Of a stretch of 64,000 nt of DNA, positions 55,797-64,000 are shown one piece after another. The position numbers and the translations under genes are program-made. Origin of the DNA: Pseudomonas protegens CHA0 (GTDB lineage: Bacteria > Pseudomonadota > Gammaproteobacteria > Pseudomonadales > Pseudomonadaceae); NCBI RefSeq assembly GCF_000397205.1, contig NC_021237.1:2915001-2979000 (forward strand), written 5' to 3'. The stretch's first letter is position 1; each line of letters begins with the position of its first letter. Below the pieces are notes generated by a model. That model saw only the letters and a list, made by a program, of their open reading frames with translations, ran no database searches and was not told the DNA's origin.

Positions 55797-56369
55797 GTGA
55801 ACCCAGCCTCGATCATCTTTCTCGCCTTCGCCATGTCCACCGATGCCTTCGCCGCCGCGGTGGGCAAGGGTTCGGCCATGCTCAAGCCGCGCCTGCTGGA
55901 AGCTTTGCGCATCGGCCTGATCTTCGGCGTCATTGAAGCCATCACCCCGGTGGTGGGCTGGTTCATCGGCCAGGCCGCGACTCAATGGGTGGCCAACTGG
56001 GACCACTGGATCGCCTTCAGCCTGCTGCTGTTGCTGGGCCTGCACATGATCTACAACGGCACCCGCCAGCAGGCTGAGGCCGAGGAAGAAAAACCGCGCC
56101 AGCACGGCTTCTGGCTGCTGGCGGTGACCGGCCTGGCCACCAGCATCGATGCCCTGGCGGTGGGGGTGGGGCTGGCGTTCGTCAACGTCAACATCTGGGT
56201 CGCGGCCAGCGCCATCGGCCTGGCCACCATGACCATGGTCACCCTGGGAGTGATGCTGGGCCGCGCCATTGGCACGGTGATGGGCCAGCGCGCCGAAGTG
56301 CTGGGCGGGGTGGTGCTGATCATCGTCGGCTCGGGAATTCTCTACGAGCACCTGTCGGCTGTGGCTTGA
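55797..56369 (+). CDS. mntP: Manganese efflux pump MntP
   Basis: A 190-residue, six-helix transporter. Conserved Asp residues in [14 protein letters not shown] and [15 protein letters not shown] are the two DxxA repeats of MntP. Exports Mn2+ to avoid toxicity. GTG 55797 is the start because GGAAGAC is upstream and the sequence [17 protein letters not shown] aligns with homologues; the riboswitch ends at the preceding base. Confidence 0.93.
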   Translation: MNPASIIFLAFAMSTDAFAAAVGKGSAMLKPRLLEALRIGLIFGVIEAITPVVGWFIGQAATQWVANWDHWIAFSLLLLLGLHMIYNGTRQQAEAEEEKPRQHGFWLLAVTGLATSIDALAVGVGLAFVNVNIWVAASAIGLATMTMVTLGVMLGRAIGTVMGQRAEVLGGVVLIIVGSGILYEHLSAVA

Positions 56370-56446
56370 CTTCAGTATCGGCGGCGGGGCCCGGATCTGC
56401 GGGCAATGCGGCCGCGCCTCGGGCCGAGGCGCGGAGCGCTCTGGCG

Positions 56447-57013
56447 TTACAGCGCCAGGCTGTGGATCACCTGGGTGGCGTCATCGGGGTCGATGGCGCT
56501 GCGCATGCCCAGCTGTTTTGCCAGGCGGCGCATGCTGTAGTTGGCGGCGGAATCCACCGAGTACATCTGCTGGAAACCGTTGTTGCGGGCTTCGTCGATC
56601 AGGTGCTGCATCAATAGCGCGCCGAGGCCCTTGCCTTGCCACTCATCGGCGATGGTCACGGCGAACTCGCAATGCAAGGGCTGCTCGTCGACCTGGGCGT
56701 AGCGGCTGATACCCACTTCCCGCAGTTCGCCGTTGTCGTGGACCAGGGCCACATAAGCCACCCGCTGCGGCGTGCCGACATCCATCAGTTGATTGAGCAG
56801 TTGCTCGCCCACTTCCTTGATCTCACCGAGAAAGCGCTGGTGCCGGGTGGCCGGGGAGAGGTTTTCGATAAAGGCCTTTTCCCGCTCCCGGTCCTGGGGC
56901 CGCAGCGGGCGGATCAGCACATGGCTGCCATCGTTCAGGGCGTCGATCCAGTATTGGCCTTGCTGCGCCGGGAACGGCGGGTGGGCGAGGGTATCGAGAG
57001 CGGTGCTGGGCAT
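56447..57013 (-). CDS. GNAT family N-acetyltransferase
   Basis: A 188-residue acetyltransferase of the Gcn5 fold. Acetyl-CoA motif A: VTIADEWQGKGLGALLMQHLIDEARNNG (Q/R-x-x-G-x-G/A). N-terminal segment HVLIRPLRPQDREREKAFIENLSPATRHQRFLG resembles small acetyltransferases linked to cell-envelope or phosphinothricin resistance. Start ATG 57013 follows CGCGGAGACTTGACC. Convergent with mntP. Confidence 0.88.
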   Translation of the reverse strand: MPSTALDTLAHPPFPAQQGQYWIDALNDGSHVLIRPLRPQDREREKAFIENLSPATRHQRFLGEIKEVGEQLLNQLMDVGTPQRVAYVALVHDNGELREVGISRYAQVDEQPLHCEFAVTIADEWQGKGLGALLMQHLIDEARNNGFQQMYSVDSAANYSMRRLAKQLGMRSAIDPDDATQVIHSLAL

Positions 57014-57288
57014 GGTCAAGTCTCCGCGGAGCCAAAGGGCGGGCTGCACACACAGCCCTGATTGGCTTCAGGTTTACTCCGCTGGTGAGGCGGGCACTTG
57101 ATCGGCATCAATGTCTTTGCTTGCGCTGCCGGCCAGGGCGATCACCGGTCACGGCCCGTTCAAGCCGCCACCGCTGGTGGCGTACAGGCATTTGGCTATT
57201 GATGCTAGCGCCTAATGTTCTTTTTCCTGGCGCGTTGCCGTGAGAGCGCTGATCTACGCTCTCGAACAGCCAAGGGAGGAGTCAGGAT
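57014..57288. other. Intergenic region with a GAGAGCG hairpin before the cytochrome-like gene
   Basis: Holds an inverted repeat GAGAGCG / CGCTCTC (57242-57248, 57257-57263) and the strong ribosome site of the next gene. No gene or other clear element is seen. Confidence 0.5.
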
Positions 57289-58977
57289 ATGGAGCATCAA
57301 CAAGATAAGAATCGTTTGCAGCGGCAGGTTTCCTACATTGCTATCAGTGTTGGTCTGGCGCTTCTGGGCGGCGTTTCGAACGCCGCCCCGGTGTCGATAA
57401 CCGTATCGCCCGAGGTACCCGCCGATATACCCGGGGGGGCATCCCAGGCAACGTTGGCACAGGCTGCGGCCTTCGCCTGGCAGGAGTTCATCGCTCTCAA
57501 CTGGCCGGCCCTGGGCGGGCAGCGCGATGTGCCCGATATCCGCCAGCCTTTCGGCAGCCAGGGCGTGCCTCTGGTGTGGCATACGTACCGAAGCAAGGTT
57601 GAGATCTTTCCGGGCAAGGGCAGTGCCAACGTCGGCCCCCCGGGCTACAAGCCTGATGGCGCTCCCAGTTATGGTTATGGCACTGCGCCAACCTATGACT
57701 ACAGTTTTACCGTGCCTGCCTGCTCTGGCCAGATCGCACCCAAACTGCCGGCCTGGATCAACCTCGACGAAAGCACCCAGATCGGCCTCGACCAGATGTA
57801 TGCCGGTGTTGTTCCGGCGACTCCCACCGGAGGCAATTCCAACCCCCAGCTGGTGCGCTTCCTGGCCAAGGCCAATCAGGTGCAATACACCTACGTCGCC
57901 GCCAACCAGTTCTGGTACGCCAACCCCGCGCTGGCACAAGCCGCGCGGAACTTCTTCAACGCGGTCAAGCAGACACCTCCGACTTTCCCCAGCGCGCCGC
58001 GGGTCAACTTTCCCAACGGCACCATTGAGGTCAAGTCCGCCTGGCGCCAGCTGGGCCCCGGCGAGGACCCCTCGCGATTCCACAGGCAGACGGTGCGCTT
58101 CTATGAGCAACCACCGGGCAAGGGCACCTGCTATTTCGAGGCGCAATGGGCGATGGTGGCGTTGCACATCATCCAGAAGACCCCCACGGCCCCGAGTTTT
58201 ATCTACGCGACCTTCGAACAGGCCGACAACATCCTGCTGCCCAGTGGCAAGCCGCTTGAGGATGAGAACGGCCGCATCATCAATCCAGCGCCGGGCCCTA
58301 TGCCCACCAATCCCGGCCTGAGTTACCAGGACGACCCCAACAACCCTCAAGTCAAGGCCCAGGGGGCCTTCTGCAAGCCCGGCAAGCAACTGTATCTGCG
58401 CGAGATTGCCAAAGGCGGTACTCCGGCGGGCGGCCCGATCTGCATCAACCAGCGCTATGAGCCGATTGCGGCTGACGTGATTCAGGTCAATCAGGCGGCG
58501 CATCAGGCTATCCAGAGCTATAGCCAGGCCAAGAATGTCAAGAATTCGCCCTGGCAGTACTACAAGCTGGTCTCGGTCCAGGCCCAGCCGTTCGACACCA
58601 CGCAGCTATCGAAAACCGATCCCAGCCACTCTGCCGCGGTGTACTACCAGGCCAATATCATGGTTGAAACGGACTATACCCTGCAGCAATTCAGGGGCCG
58701 GATTGCTGCTAACGGTGCTCCGACTTCCTTCCAGGCCGCAGGTGCGCCACCCCCTCCGAACGTGTTCGCCCAATCCGCCGGTTCCGCCGCTGTGCATGGG
58801 GTGAACATGGGAGGCTGCATGGGTTGCCATGGCAATGCCCAGGTGGCCGGCTTCGATTTCAGTTTCATCCTCAAAGGCGGCAACGTTCGGGCTCCCGAGA
58901 CGGCAGGGGCTGAGTCGGCGGCAGCGGCCAGCCAGCGTTATCTGCAATTGTTCACCCCATCTAGCACAGGGAAATAG
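57289..58977 (+). CDS. Periplasmic monoheme cytochrome-c-like protein of unknown function (562 aa)
   Basis: Signal peptide at residues about 1-33 (hydrophobic core IAISVGLALLGGV, cut near SNA-AP). A long extracytoplasmic domain rich in Trp, Tyr and Pro follows (QEFIALNWPALGGQ, VPLVWHTYRSKVEIF, QWAMVALHIIQ) with no family I recognise. Near the end is one heme c site C510-M-G-C513-H514, so it is a covalent heme protein. It precedes a 116-residue partner by two bases. Could be an electron-transfer or oxidase component. Start ATG 57289 after AAGGGAGGAGTCAGGAT. Confidence 0.75.
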   Translation: MEHQQDKNRLQRQVSYIAISVGLALLGGVSNAAPVSITVSPEVPADIPGGASQATLAQAAAFAWQEFIALNWPALGGQRDVPDIRQPFGSQGVPLVWHTYRSKVEIFPGKGSANVGPPGYKPDGAPSYGYGTAPTYDYSFTVPACSGQIAPKLPAWINLDESTQIGLDQMYAGVVPATPTGGNSNPQLVRFLAKANQVQYTYVAANQFWYANPALAQAARNFFNAVKQTPPTFPSAPRVNFPNGTIEVKSAWRQLGPGEDPSRFHRQTVRFYEQPPGKGTCYFEAQWAMVALHIIQKTPTAPSFIYATFEQADNILLPSGKPLEDENGRIINPAPGPMPTNPGLSYQDDPNNPQVKAQGAFCKPGKQLYLREIAKGGTPAGGPICINQRYEPIAADVIQVNQAAHQAIQSYSQAKNVKNSPWQYYKLVSVQAQPFDTTQLSKTDPSHSAAVYYQANIMVETDYTLQQFRGRIAANGAPTSFQAAGAPPPPNVFAQSAGSAAVHGVNMGGCMGCHGNAQVAGFDFSFILKGGNVRAPETAGAESAAAASQRYLQLFTPSSTGK

Positions 58978-58979
58978 TC

Positions 58980-59330
58980 ATGGCACTCAACACCTTCAAG
59001 GATGTACAGAACCTGCTCGATGCCTTCGTTGCGCAGAACAACCTGCCGATCTCCGGAGCGCCTCACGGGGCCTTCTGGCAGACCTCCTACCAGTCGTTCG
59101 TGACCGGTAATGTGCCGGGTATCCAAAACCCGGAAACAGGGCAGGCGGTACCTATCCTGGTCAAAGGCGATGGCGCGCATTCCAACCTGATTTATGCCCT
59201 GAGCGGTACCCCGGGCACCCCCTGGGGGCCGGATGGGGATTTTGGCCAGATGCCCCCCGGCGGCCCCTTTCTGCCTCAGGCCCAGATCGACGAACTGAGT
59301 GCCTGGATCAGCCAGGGTTGCCCGCAATAG
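58980..59330 (+). CDS. Small partner protein of the cytochrome-like gene (116 aa)
   Basis: Two bases after the cytochrome-like stop. No signal peptide, membrane helix or heme site. Contains FVAQNNLPISGAPHGAFWQTSYQSFV and DGDFGQMPPGGPFLPQAQIDELSAWISQGCPQ; the latter resembles the C-terminal helix of planctomycete-type cytochrome c domains without the heme motif. The last 23 bases overlap the convergent LysR gene. Function unknown. Confidence 0.7.
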   Translation: MALNTFKDVQNLLDAFVAQNNLPISGAPHGAFWQTSYQSFVTGNVPGIQNPETGQAVPILVKGDGAHSNLIYALSGTPGTPWGPDGDFGQMPPGGPFLPQAQIDELSAWISQGCPQ

Positions 59331-60225
59331 AAGGTTCCTGGCTGGCCGGCATCAGCGTCGCGATCAGCGCCCGCACGCTGCCGGGCAGGGCCTCCAGTTC
59401 GCGGACGATGATGCTGCGTTCGCGCACGGCCCAGCTTTCATCCAGCATCACCGTCACCAGCTGCATGGTGCGGCTGTGCCGCAAGGCCGCGGACTCGGGA
59501 ATGATGCCGATGCCGACCCCGGCTTCCACCATGCGGCAGATCGCTTCGAAGCTCGACACCTGGATGCGCAGCGAGAGTTGCTTGCCCAGGCGCTCCACAT
59601 GCTCGCGCAGGAAGGTCAAGAGGGTGCTGCCTTCATGCAGGCCGATGTGCTGGTAGGCCAGGGTCTGTTCCAGGGTCACCGACGCCTGCCCCGACAGCGG
59701 GTGGCCCACGGGCACCATCAGCACCAGGTGGTCGGTGCTGAAGTGCAGCACCTGCAGGCCGCTGGCTTCCACCGGGCCGGCGATGATGCCCATGTCGCTG
59801 GTGCCGTCCAGCACACCGCGAACGATGTCCCGGGACAGGCGCTCCTGCAGGTCCACCGTGACTCCCGGGCGTACCGAGAGAAATTTCGCCAGCACTTCCG
59901 GCAAGAATTCGGTGACCGCCGTGGTGTTGGCGAAGATGCGGATGTGCCCGGAGGAATCACCGCCGTACTGGGTGAATTCGCTTTTCAGGTAATCCACCTG
60001 GCGCATGATCAGCCGCGCGTGCTGCAGCAGCCGCTCGCCGGCGGGGGTGACTTCCACGCCGCGGCTGTCGCGGTACAGCAGGCGGGTTTCGAGCTGGCTT
60101 TCCAGGGCCTTGATCCGCGCGCTGGCGGCCGCTGGCGAGAGGAAGGCGCGGCGCGCGCCCTGGGTCAGGCTGGGGGATTCGGCAATATGGATAAACAGGC
60201 GCAGGTCCGCCAGATCGAAATGCAT
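59308..60225 (-). CDS. LysR-family regulator of the itaconate operon
   Basis: A 305-residue LysR regulator: N-terminal HTH (ADLRLFIHIAESPSLTQGARRAFLSPAAASARIKALE) and a substrate-binding domain. It is divergent from the ich gene across 142 bases and occupies the position of PA0877 in the P. aeruginosa itaconate locus. It should respond to itaconate or its CoA ester and activate the operon. An inverted repeat ATAAAC-N8-GTTTAT (60270-60289) in the gap is a candidate site. Confidence 0.88.
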   Translation of the reverse strand: MHFDLADLRLFIHIAESPSLTQGARRAFLSPAAASARIKALESQLETRLLYRDSRGVEVTPAGERLLQHARLIMRQVDYLKSEFTQYGGDSSGHIRIFANTTAVTEFLPEVLAKFLSVRPGVTVDLQERLSRDIVRGVLDGTSDMGIIAGPVEASGLQVLHFSTDHLVLMVPVGHPLSGQASVTLEQTLAYQHIGLHEGSTLLTFLREHVERLGKQLSLRIQVSSFEAICRMVEAGVGIGIIPESAALRHSRTMQLVTVMLDESWAVRERSIIVRELEALPGSVRALIATLMPASQEPSIAGNPG

Positions 60226-60269
60226 GTCCGGGCTCCTGAAGGCAGGGGTAGGGGCGAATGGCGTTCAGC

Positions 60270-60289
60270 ATAAACGAACGCCGGTTTAT
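60270..60289. promoter_or_regulatory. Candidate LysR binding site
   Basis: ATAAAC-GAACGCCG-GTTTAT, a perfect 6-bp inverted repeat in the divergent promoter, followed by an AT-rich stretch (TAGAAATGCAAATTCTCC) suitable for a promoter. Confidence 0.5.
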
Positions 60290-60367
60290 AGAAATGCAAA
60301 TTCTCCATACGCGCCAGCCCCTTGCATGATGGCCGCCATCACCTTCGTGCCACAGGACCCTGCCACC

Positions 60368-61195
60368 ATGAGTGCCACCGACCCCAGCGCCTGGATCGGC
60401 CGCAGCCAGCGGATCGACGACCACCTCAGCCATAACCTGCTGGCCCGCATCGCCGCCACGTTCGGCCAGCCCGCCCCGGCCCCGGGCGAGGCCCTGCCGC
60501 CGTTGTGGCACTGGTGTTTCTTCCAGCAGCCACAGCCGGCCTCGGCCCTGGGCGGCGACGGGCACCCGGCGCGGGGCGGTTTCCTGCCGCCGGCGGCCAA
60601 CCGCAACCGCATGTGGGCCGGTGGCCGCCTGGCGTTTCACCGGCCGCTGCGGGCCGGCGCAGAGGCCAGTTGCACCAGTACCATCCTCCAGGTCGAGGAA
60701 AAGGCCGGGCGCACCGGCAAGCTGCTGTTCGTCACCCTGTGCCACGAATATTTTCAGGACGGCCAACTGGCGCTGCGCGAAGAACAGGACATCGTCTACC
60801 GCGAAGCGTCCCCGCCGAAAATGAGCAGTGGCGAGCTGCTGCCCGAAGGCGACTGGCGCGAGCCGGTGGAGCCCACGCCGACCCTGCTGTTTCGCTACAG
60901 CGCGGTGACCTTCAACGGCCATCGCATCCACTACGACTATCCCTACGTCACCGCCACCGAGGGCTACCCGGGGCTGGTGGTGCACGGCCCGCTGATCGCC
61001 ACCCTGAGCCTGGGGGCCTTCTGCCGGGCCCACCCCGAGGCGCGCCTGCGCCATTTCGCCTACCGCGGCCTGCGGCCCTTGATTGCCCCGCAGCCTTTCG
61101 AGGTCGGCGGGCGCATCAGCGCCCCTGGCCACGCCGAACTGTGGGCCGGCGACGGCTCCGGGCTGGCCCAGCGCGGCGAAGTGCAGTTCGACTGA
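60368..61195 (+). CDS. ich: Itaconyl-CoA hydratase (MaoC-like)
   Basis: A 275-residue hotdog-fold hydratase of the FAS1_DH/MaoC type. Visible family stretches are GGRLAFHRPLRAGA, LFRYSAVTFNGHRIHYDYPYVTATEGYPGLVVHGPLIATL (catalytic region with HxxD/N and the HG motif). It hydrates itaconyl-CoA to citramalyl-CoA. Start ATG 60368 has CAGGAC upstream. Position between the LysR gene and the acyl-CoA dehydrogenase matches P. aeruginosa PA0878. Confidence 0.85.
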   Translation: MSATDPSAWIGRSQRIDDHLSHNLLARIAATFGQPAPAPGEALPPLWHWCFFQQPQPASALGGDGHPARGGFLPPAANRNRMWAGGRLAFHRPLRAGAEASCTSTILQVEEKAGRTGKLLFVTLCHEYFQDGQLALREEQDIVYREASPPKMSSGELLPEGDWREPVEPTPTLLFRYSAVTFNGHRIHYDYPYVTATEGYPGLVVHGPLIATLSLGAFCRAHPEARLRHFAYRGLRPLIAPQPFEVGGRISAPGHAELWAGDGSGLAQRGEVQFD

Positions 61196-61229
61196 ATTCC
61201 AACAATAAGCAAAGGCGGAGTGCCGATTG

Positions 61230-62393
61230 ATGACCCCCCATGACACTGAAGAACTCAATGCCATCCGTGAAGGCGTGCGTGCCCTGTGCGCCGAATTCGA
61301 CGCCGCCTACTGGCGCGGCATCGATGAGCGCAAGGGCTTCCCGGAAGCCTTCGTCAAGGCCCTGACCGAGGCCGGCTGGCTGGCGGCGATGATCCCTGCC
61401 GAGTACGGCGGCTCCGGCCTGGGGCTGGCCGAAGCCTCGGTGATCCTCGAAGAGGTGAACCGCTGCGGCGGCAACTCCGGCACCGTGCACGGGCAGATGT
61501 ACAACATGTTCACCCTGCTGCGCCACGGCAGCCAGGCGCAGAAGCACTACTACCTGCCCAAGCTCGCCAGCGGCGAACTGCGCCTGCAATCGATGGGCGT
61601 CACCGAGCCCACCACCGGCACCGACACCACCAAGATCAAGACCACTGCCATCCGCCGCGGCGACAAGTACGTGATCAACGGGCAGAAGGTGTGGATCTCG
61701 CGCATTCAGCATTCCGACCTGATGATCCTGCTGGCCCGCACCACGCCGCTGGCCGAGGTGCGCAAGAAGTCCGAAGGCATGTCGATCTTCCTGGTGGACC
61801 TGCGCCAGGCCATCGGCAACGGCCTGACCGTGCAGCCCATTGCCAACATGGTCAACCACGAGACCAACGAGCTGTTCTTCGACAACCTGGAGCTGCCCGC
61901 CGACAGCCTGATCGGCGAGGAGGGCAAGGGCTTCAAGTACATCCTCGACGGCCTCAACGCCGAGCGCACGCTGATCGCCGCCGAATGCATCGGCGATGGC
62001 CGCTGGTTCATCGACAAGGCCAGCGCCTATGCCCGCGACCGGGTGGTGTTCGGCCGGCCCATCGGCCAGAACCAGGGCGTGCAGTTCCCGATTGCCGAGG
62101 CCCATATCGAGATCGAGGCCGCCGACCTGATGCGCTGGCGCGCCTGCGAGGAATACGACAGCGGGGGCAACGCCGGGGCCAGCGCCAACATGGCCAAGTA
62201 CCTGGCGGCCAAGGCTTCCTGGGAAGCGGCCAACGCCTGCCTGCAGACCCACGGCGGCTTCGGCTTTGCCTGCGAGTACGACGTCGAGCGCAAATTCCGC
62301 GAGACCCGGCTGTACCAGGTGGCGCCGATCTCCACCAACCTGATCCTGTCCTACGTCGCCGAGCATTTGCTGGAGCTGCCCCGCAGCTTCTAA
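61230..62393 (+). CDS. Acyl-CoA dehydrogenase of the itaconate operon
   Basis: A 387-residue acyl-CoA dehydrogenase: GWLAAMIPAEYGGSGLGLAEASVILEEVNR, LQSMGVTEPTTGTDTTKIKTTAIRRGDKYVINGQKVWISRI, C-terminal domain with FGRPIGQNQGVQFPIAEAHIEIEAADLMRW and QTHGGFGFACEYDVERKFRETRLYQVAPISTNL. Expected catalytic Glu lies in the C-terminal half. Corresponds to PA0879. Start ATG 61230 after GGCGGAG. Function in the pathway is not settled. Confidence 0.92.
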   Translation: MTPHDTEELNAIREGVRALCAEFDAAYWRGIDERKGFPEAFVKALTEAGWLAAMIPAEYGGSGLGLAEASVILEEVNRCGGNSGTVHGQMYNMFTLLRHGSQAQKHYYLPKLASGELRLQSMGVTEPTTGTDTTKIKTTAIRRGDKYVINGQKVWISRIQHSDLMILLARTTPLAEVRKKSEGMSIFLVDLRQAIGNGLTVQPIANMVNHETNELFFDNLELPADSLIGEEGKGFKYILDGLNAERTLIAAECIGDGRWFIDKASAYARDRVVFGRPIGQNQGVQFPIAEAHIEIEAADLMRWRACEEYDSGGNAGASANMAKYLAAKASWEAANACLQTHGGFGFACEYDVERKFRETRLYQVAPISTNLILSYVAEHLLELPRSF

Positions 62394-62402
62394 GGAGCCC
62401 CC

Positions 62403-63752
62403 ATGAGCCATACCCACGATCTGGCCGGGTTCCTCGCCGGCCTGCGCTACGCCGACCTGCCGGAAAGCGTCCTGCTGCGCACCCAAGAGCTGTTCCTCGA
62501 CTGGCTGGGCTCGGCCCTGGCGGCCCAGGGCGCGCACCCGATCCCCTTGTTCGAGGCCTATGCCCGGCACATGGGCCCGGCCAGTGGCCCGGCGCGCATC
62601 CTGGTCAATGGGGCCGGCAGCTCGGCGTATTTCGCCGCCCTGGTCAACGCCGCCTCCTCGCACCTGGTGGAGCAGGACGACCTGCACAACAGCTCCGTGC
62701 TGCACCCGGCCACCGTGGTGTTCCCGGCGGCGCTGGCGGCGGCCCAGGACCTGGGCAAGTCCGGCCGCGAGCTGCTGCTGGCGGCGGTGGCCGGTTATGA
62801 GGCAGGGATCCGCATCGGCGAATTCATGGGCCGTTCCCACTACCGGATCTTCCACACCACGGCCACCGTCGGCACCCTGGCCGCTGCGGTGGCGGTGGGC
62901 AAGCTGATGGAATTCGACAGCGAGCAGTTCATCAACCTGCTGGGCAGCGCCGGGACCCAGGCCGCCGGGCTCTGGGAGTTTCTGCGCGACGCCGCCGACT
63001 CCAAGCAATTGCACACCGCCAAGGCCGCCGCCGATGGCCTGCTGGCCGCCTACCTGACCCGGGACGGCCTGAGCGGCGCGCGCAATATCCTCGAGGGCGA
63101 GCAGGGCATGGCGGCCGGCATGTCCCGGGATGCCGAACCGGCACTGCTCAGTGCCCGCCTGGGCAGCCGCTGGGCGCTGCTGGAAACCTCGTTCAAGTTC
63201 CACGCCTCGTGCCGCCACACCCATCCCGCCGCCGATGCCTTGCTTGAGGTGATGCAGCGCGAAGGCCTGGAACACGGGCAGATTGCCCGGGTGCTGACCC
63301 GGGTGCACCAGGGCGCCATCGATGTGCTGGGCCGGGTCCAGGTGCCGCAGACCGTGCACCAGGCCAAGTTCTCCATGGGCACCGTGCTCGGCCTGATCGC
63401 CGTGCACGGCAAGGCCGGGTTGCCGGAGTTCCAGCGCCATGGGCTGAACGACCCCCGGGTCGCGGCGTTTCGCGACAAGGTCGGCATGCAGCTGGACCCT
63501 GAAGTCGATGCGGCCTATCCAGCGCGCTGGCTGGGCCGGGTCGAGGTGCAGTGCGTGGACGGCCGCACCCTGCACGGCGCCATCGATGAGCCCAAGGGTG
63601 ACCCGGGCAATGGCCTGTCCCGGGCCGAGCTGGAAGACAAGTTCCAGCGCCTGCTGCAGTTCTCCGGTGCCCGCACCCCGGAGCAGGGCAATGCCTTGAT
63701 CCGCCGGGTCTGGGCCCTGCGGGACGCTGCCGACCTCAACTCACTGCTCTGA
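62403..63752 (+). CDS. MmgE/PrpD family protein
   Basis: A 449-residue protein of the 2-methylcitrate dehydratase / cis-aconitate decarboxylase family: GLRYADLPESVLLRTQELFLDWLGSALAA, VNAASSHLVEQDDLHNSSVLHPATVVFPAALA and FKFHASCRHTHPAADALLE. PA0881 counterpart. Its family includes cis-aconitate decarboxylase, which makes itaconate, yet it is encoded in the catabolic operon. AAGGAGCCCC lies before ATG 62403; nine bases separate it from the preceding gene. Confidence 0.92.
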   Translation: MSHTHDLAGFLAGLRYADLPESVLLRTQELFLDWLGSALAAQGAHPIPLFEAYARHMGPASGPARILVNGAGSSAYFAALVNAASSHLVEQDDLHNSSVLHPATVVFPAALAAAQDLGKSGRELLLAAVAGYEAGIRIGEFMGRSHYRIFHTTATVGTLAAAVAVGKLMEFDSEQFINLLGSAGTQAAGLWEFLRDAADSKQLHTAKAAADGLLAAYLTRDGLSGARNILEGEQGMAAGMSRDAEPALLSARLGSRWALLETSFKFHASCRHTHPAADALLEVMQREGLEHGQIARVLTRVHQGAIDVLGRVQVPQTVHQAKFSMGTVLGLIAVHGKAGLPEFQRHGLNDPRVAAFRDKVGMQLDPEVDAAYPARWLGRVEVQCVDGRTLHGAIDEPKGDPGNGLSRAELEDKFQRLLQFSGARTPEQGNALIRRVWALRDAADLNSLL

Positions 63753-63784
63753 ATGCCCGACATCGAACAGGGCGAGGACCGAAC

Positions 63785-64000
63785 ATGACTGACAACACAG
63801 CACAGCCACGGCCCCTGGACGGCATCACCGTGGTCAGCCTGGAACACGCCATTGCCGCGCCGTTCTGCACCCGCCAGCTGGCGGACCTGGGCGCCCGGGT
63901 GATCAAGGTCGAGCGCCCCGGCAGCGGCGATTTCGCCCGGGGCTACGACCAGCGGGTCAAGGGCCTGGCCTCGCACTTCGTGTGGACCAACCGCTCCAAG
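63785..64000 (+). CDS. ict: CaiB/BaiF CoA-transferase (itaconate CoA-transferase), 3' end outside window
   Basis: First 72 codons only. DGITVVSLEHAIAAPFCTRQLADLGARVIKVERPGSGDFARGYDQ is the standard family III CoA-transferase start. By position it matches PA0882 (ict), which activates itaconate with succinyl-CoA. ATG 63785 has GGCGAGGAC upstream. The citramalyl-CoA lyase gene (ccl) is expected just beyond the window. Confidence 0.88.
   Translation, partial: MTDNTAQPRPLDGITVVSLEHAIAAPFCTRQLADLGARVIKVERPGSGDFARGYDQRVKGLASHFVWTNRSK

Overview
The window is about 64 kb of GC-rich chromosomal DNA with high coding density. Gene content, scattered REP elements and gene neighbourhoods point to a Pseudomonas of the fluorescens/protegens/chlororaphis type. 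Markers for this are a fused six-gene Pha/Sha cation/proton antiporter operon, an SfnB-type sulfur gene behind a sigma-54-like promoter, an Anr box, an AcnB gene with a GTG start, a MiaE gene, and an itaconate operon laid out much as in P. aeruginosa. I see no rRNA, tRNA, CRISPR array, transposase or prophage.

Layout. 1-4782: end of a Gfo/Idh/MocA (inositol dehydrogenase-like) gene and a CUT2-type sugar ABC importer, probably for myo-inositol. 5208-11155: a DksA-like protein, an unusual MCP, several small unknown proteins and an orphan betaine-binding protein. 11216-13825: a TonB-dependent receptor preceded by a DUF2946 upstream ORF that ends in an arrest-peptide-like RAPP motif. 14497-20569: Pha/Sha antiporter operon. 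21277-22842: divergent EamA exporter and XRE-cupin regulator. 23045-33561: a ten-gene sulfur-type cluster (SfnB, orphan acyl-CoA-dehydrogenase C-domain, flavin monooxygenase, coreless adenylate-ligase-like protein, complete Liv-type ABC importer, FAD protein). 33618-42874: metabolic genes (two dehydrogenases, SDR, APH-like kinase, VOC, isochorismatase) and two transporters. 42875-44603: a small AT-richer island with an HTH protein and an unknown protein. 44604-57013: acnB, an Anr-controlled universal stress protein, miaE, an RstAB-like two-component system, MipA plus a catalytically dead serine hydrolase, and a Mn riboswitch with mntP. 57289-59330: a cytochrome-c-like pair. 59308-64000: the itaconate catabolism operon with its divergent LysR regulator, running off the right edge.

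The points most worth attention are the DUF2946 CxxC/RAPP upstream ORF before the TonB receptor (a likely copper-sensing translational switch), the sulfur cluster with two domain-stripped pseudo-enzymes, a 25-residue Cys-containing leader peptide followed by a terminator ahead of an isochorismatase gene, an Anr promoter whose transcript would start next to a perfect 20-bp hairpin element, and the AT-rich island with tandem palindromes ahead of an HTH gene.
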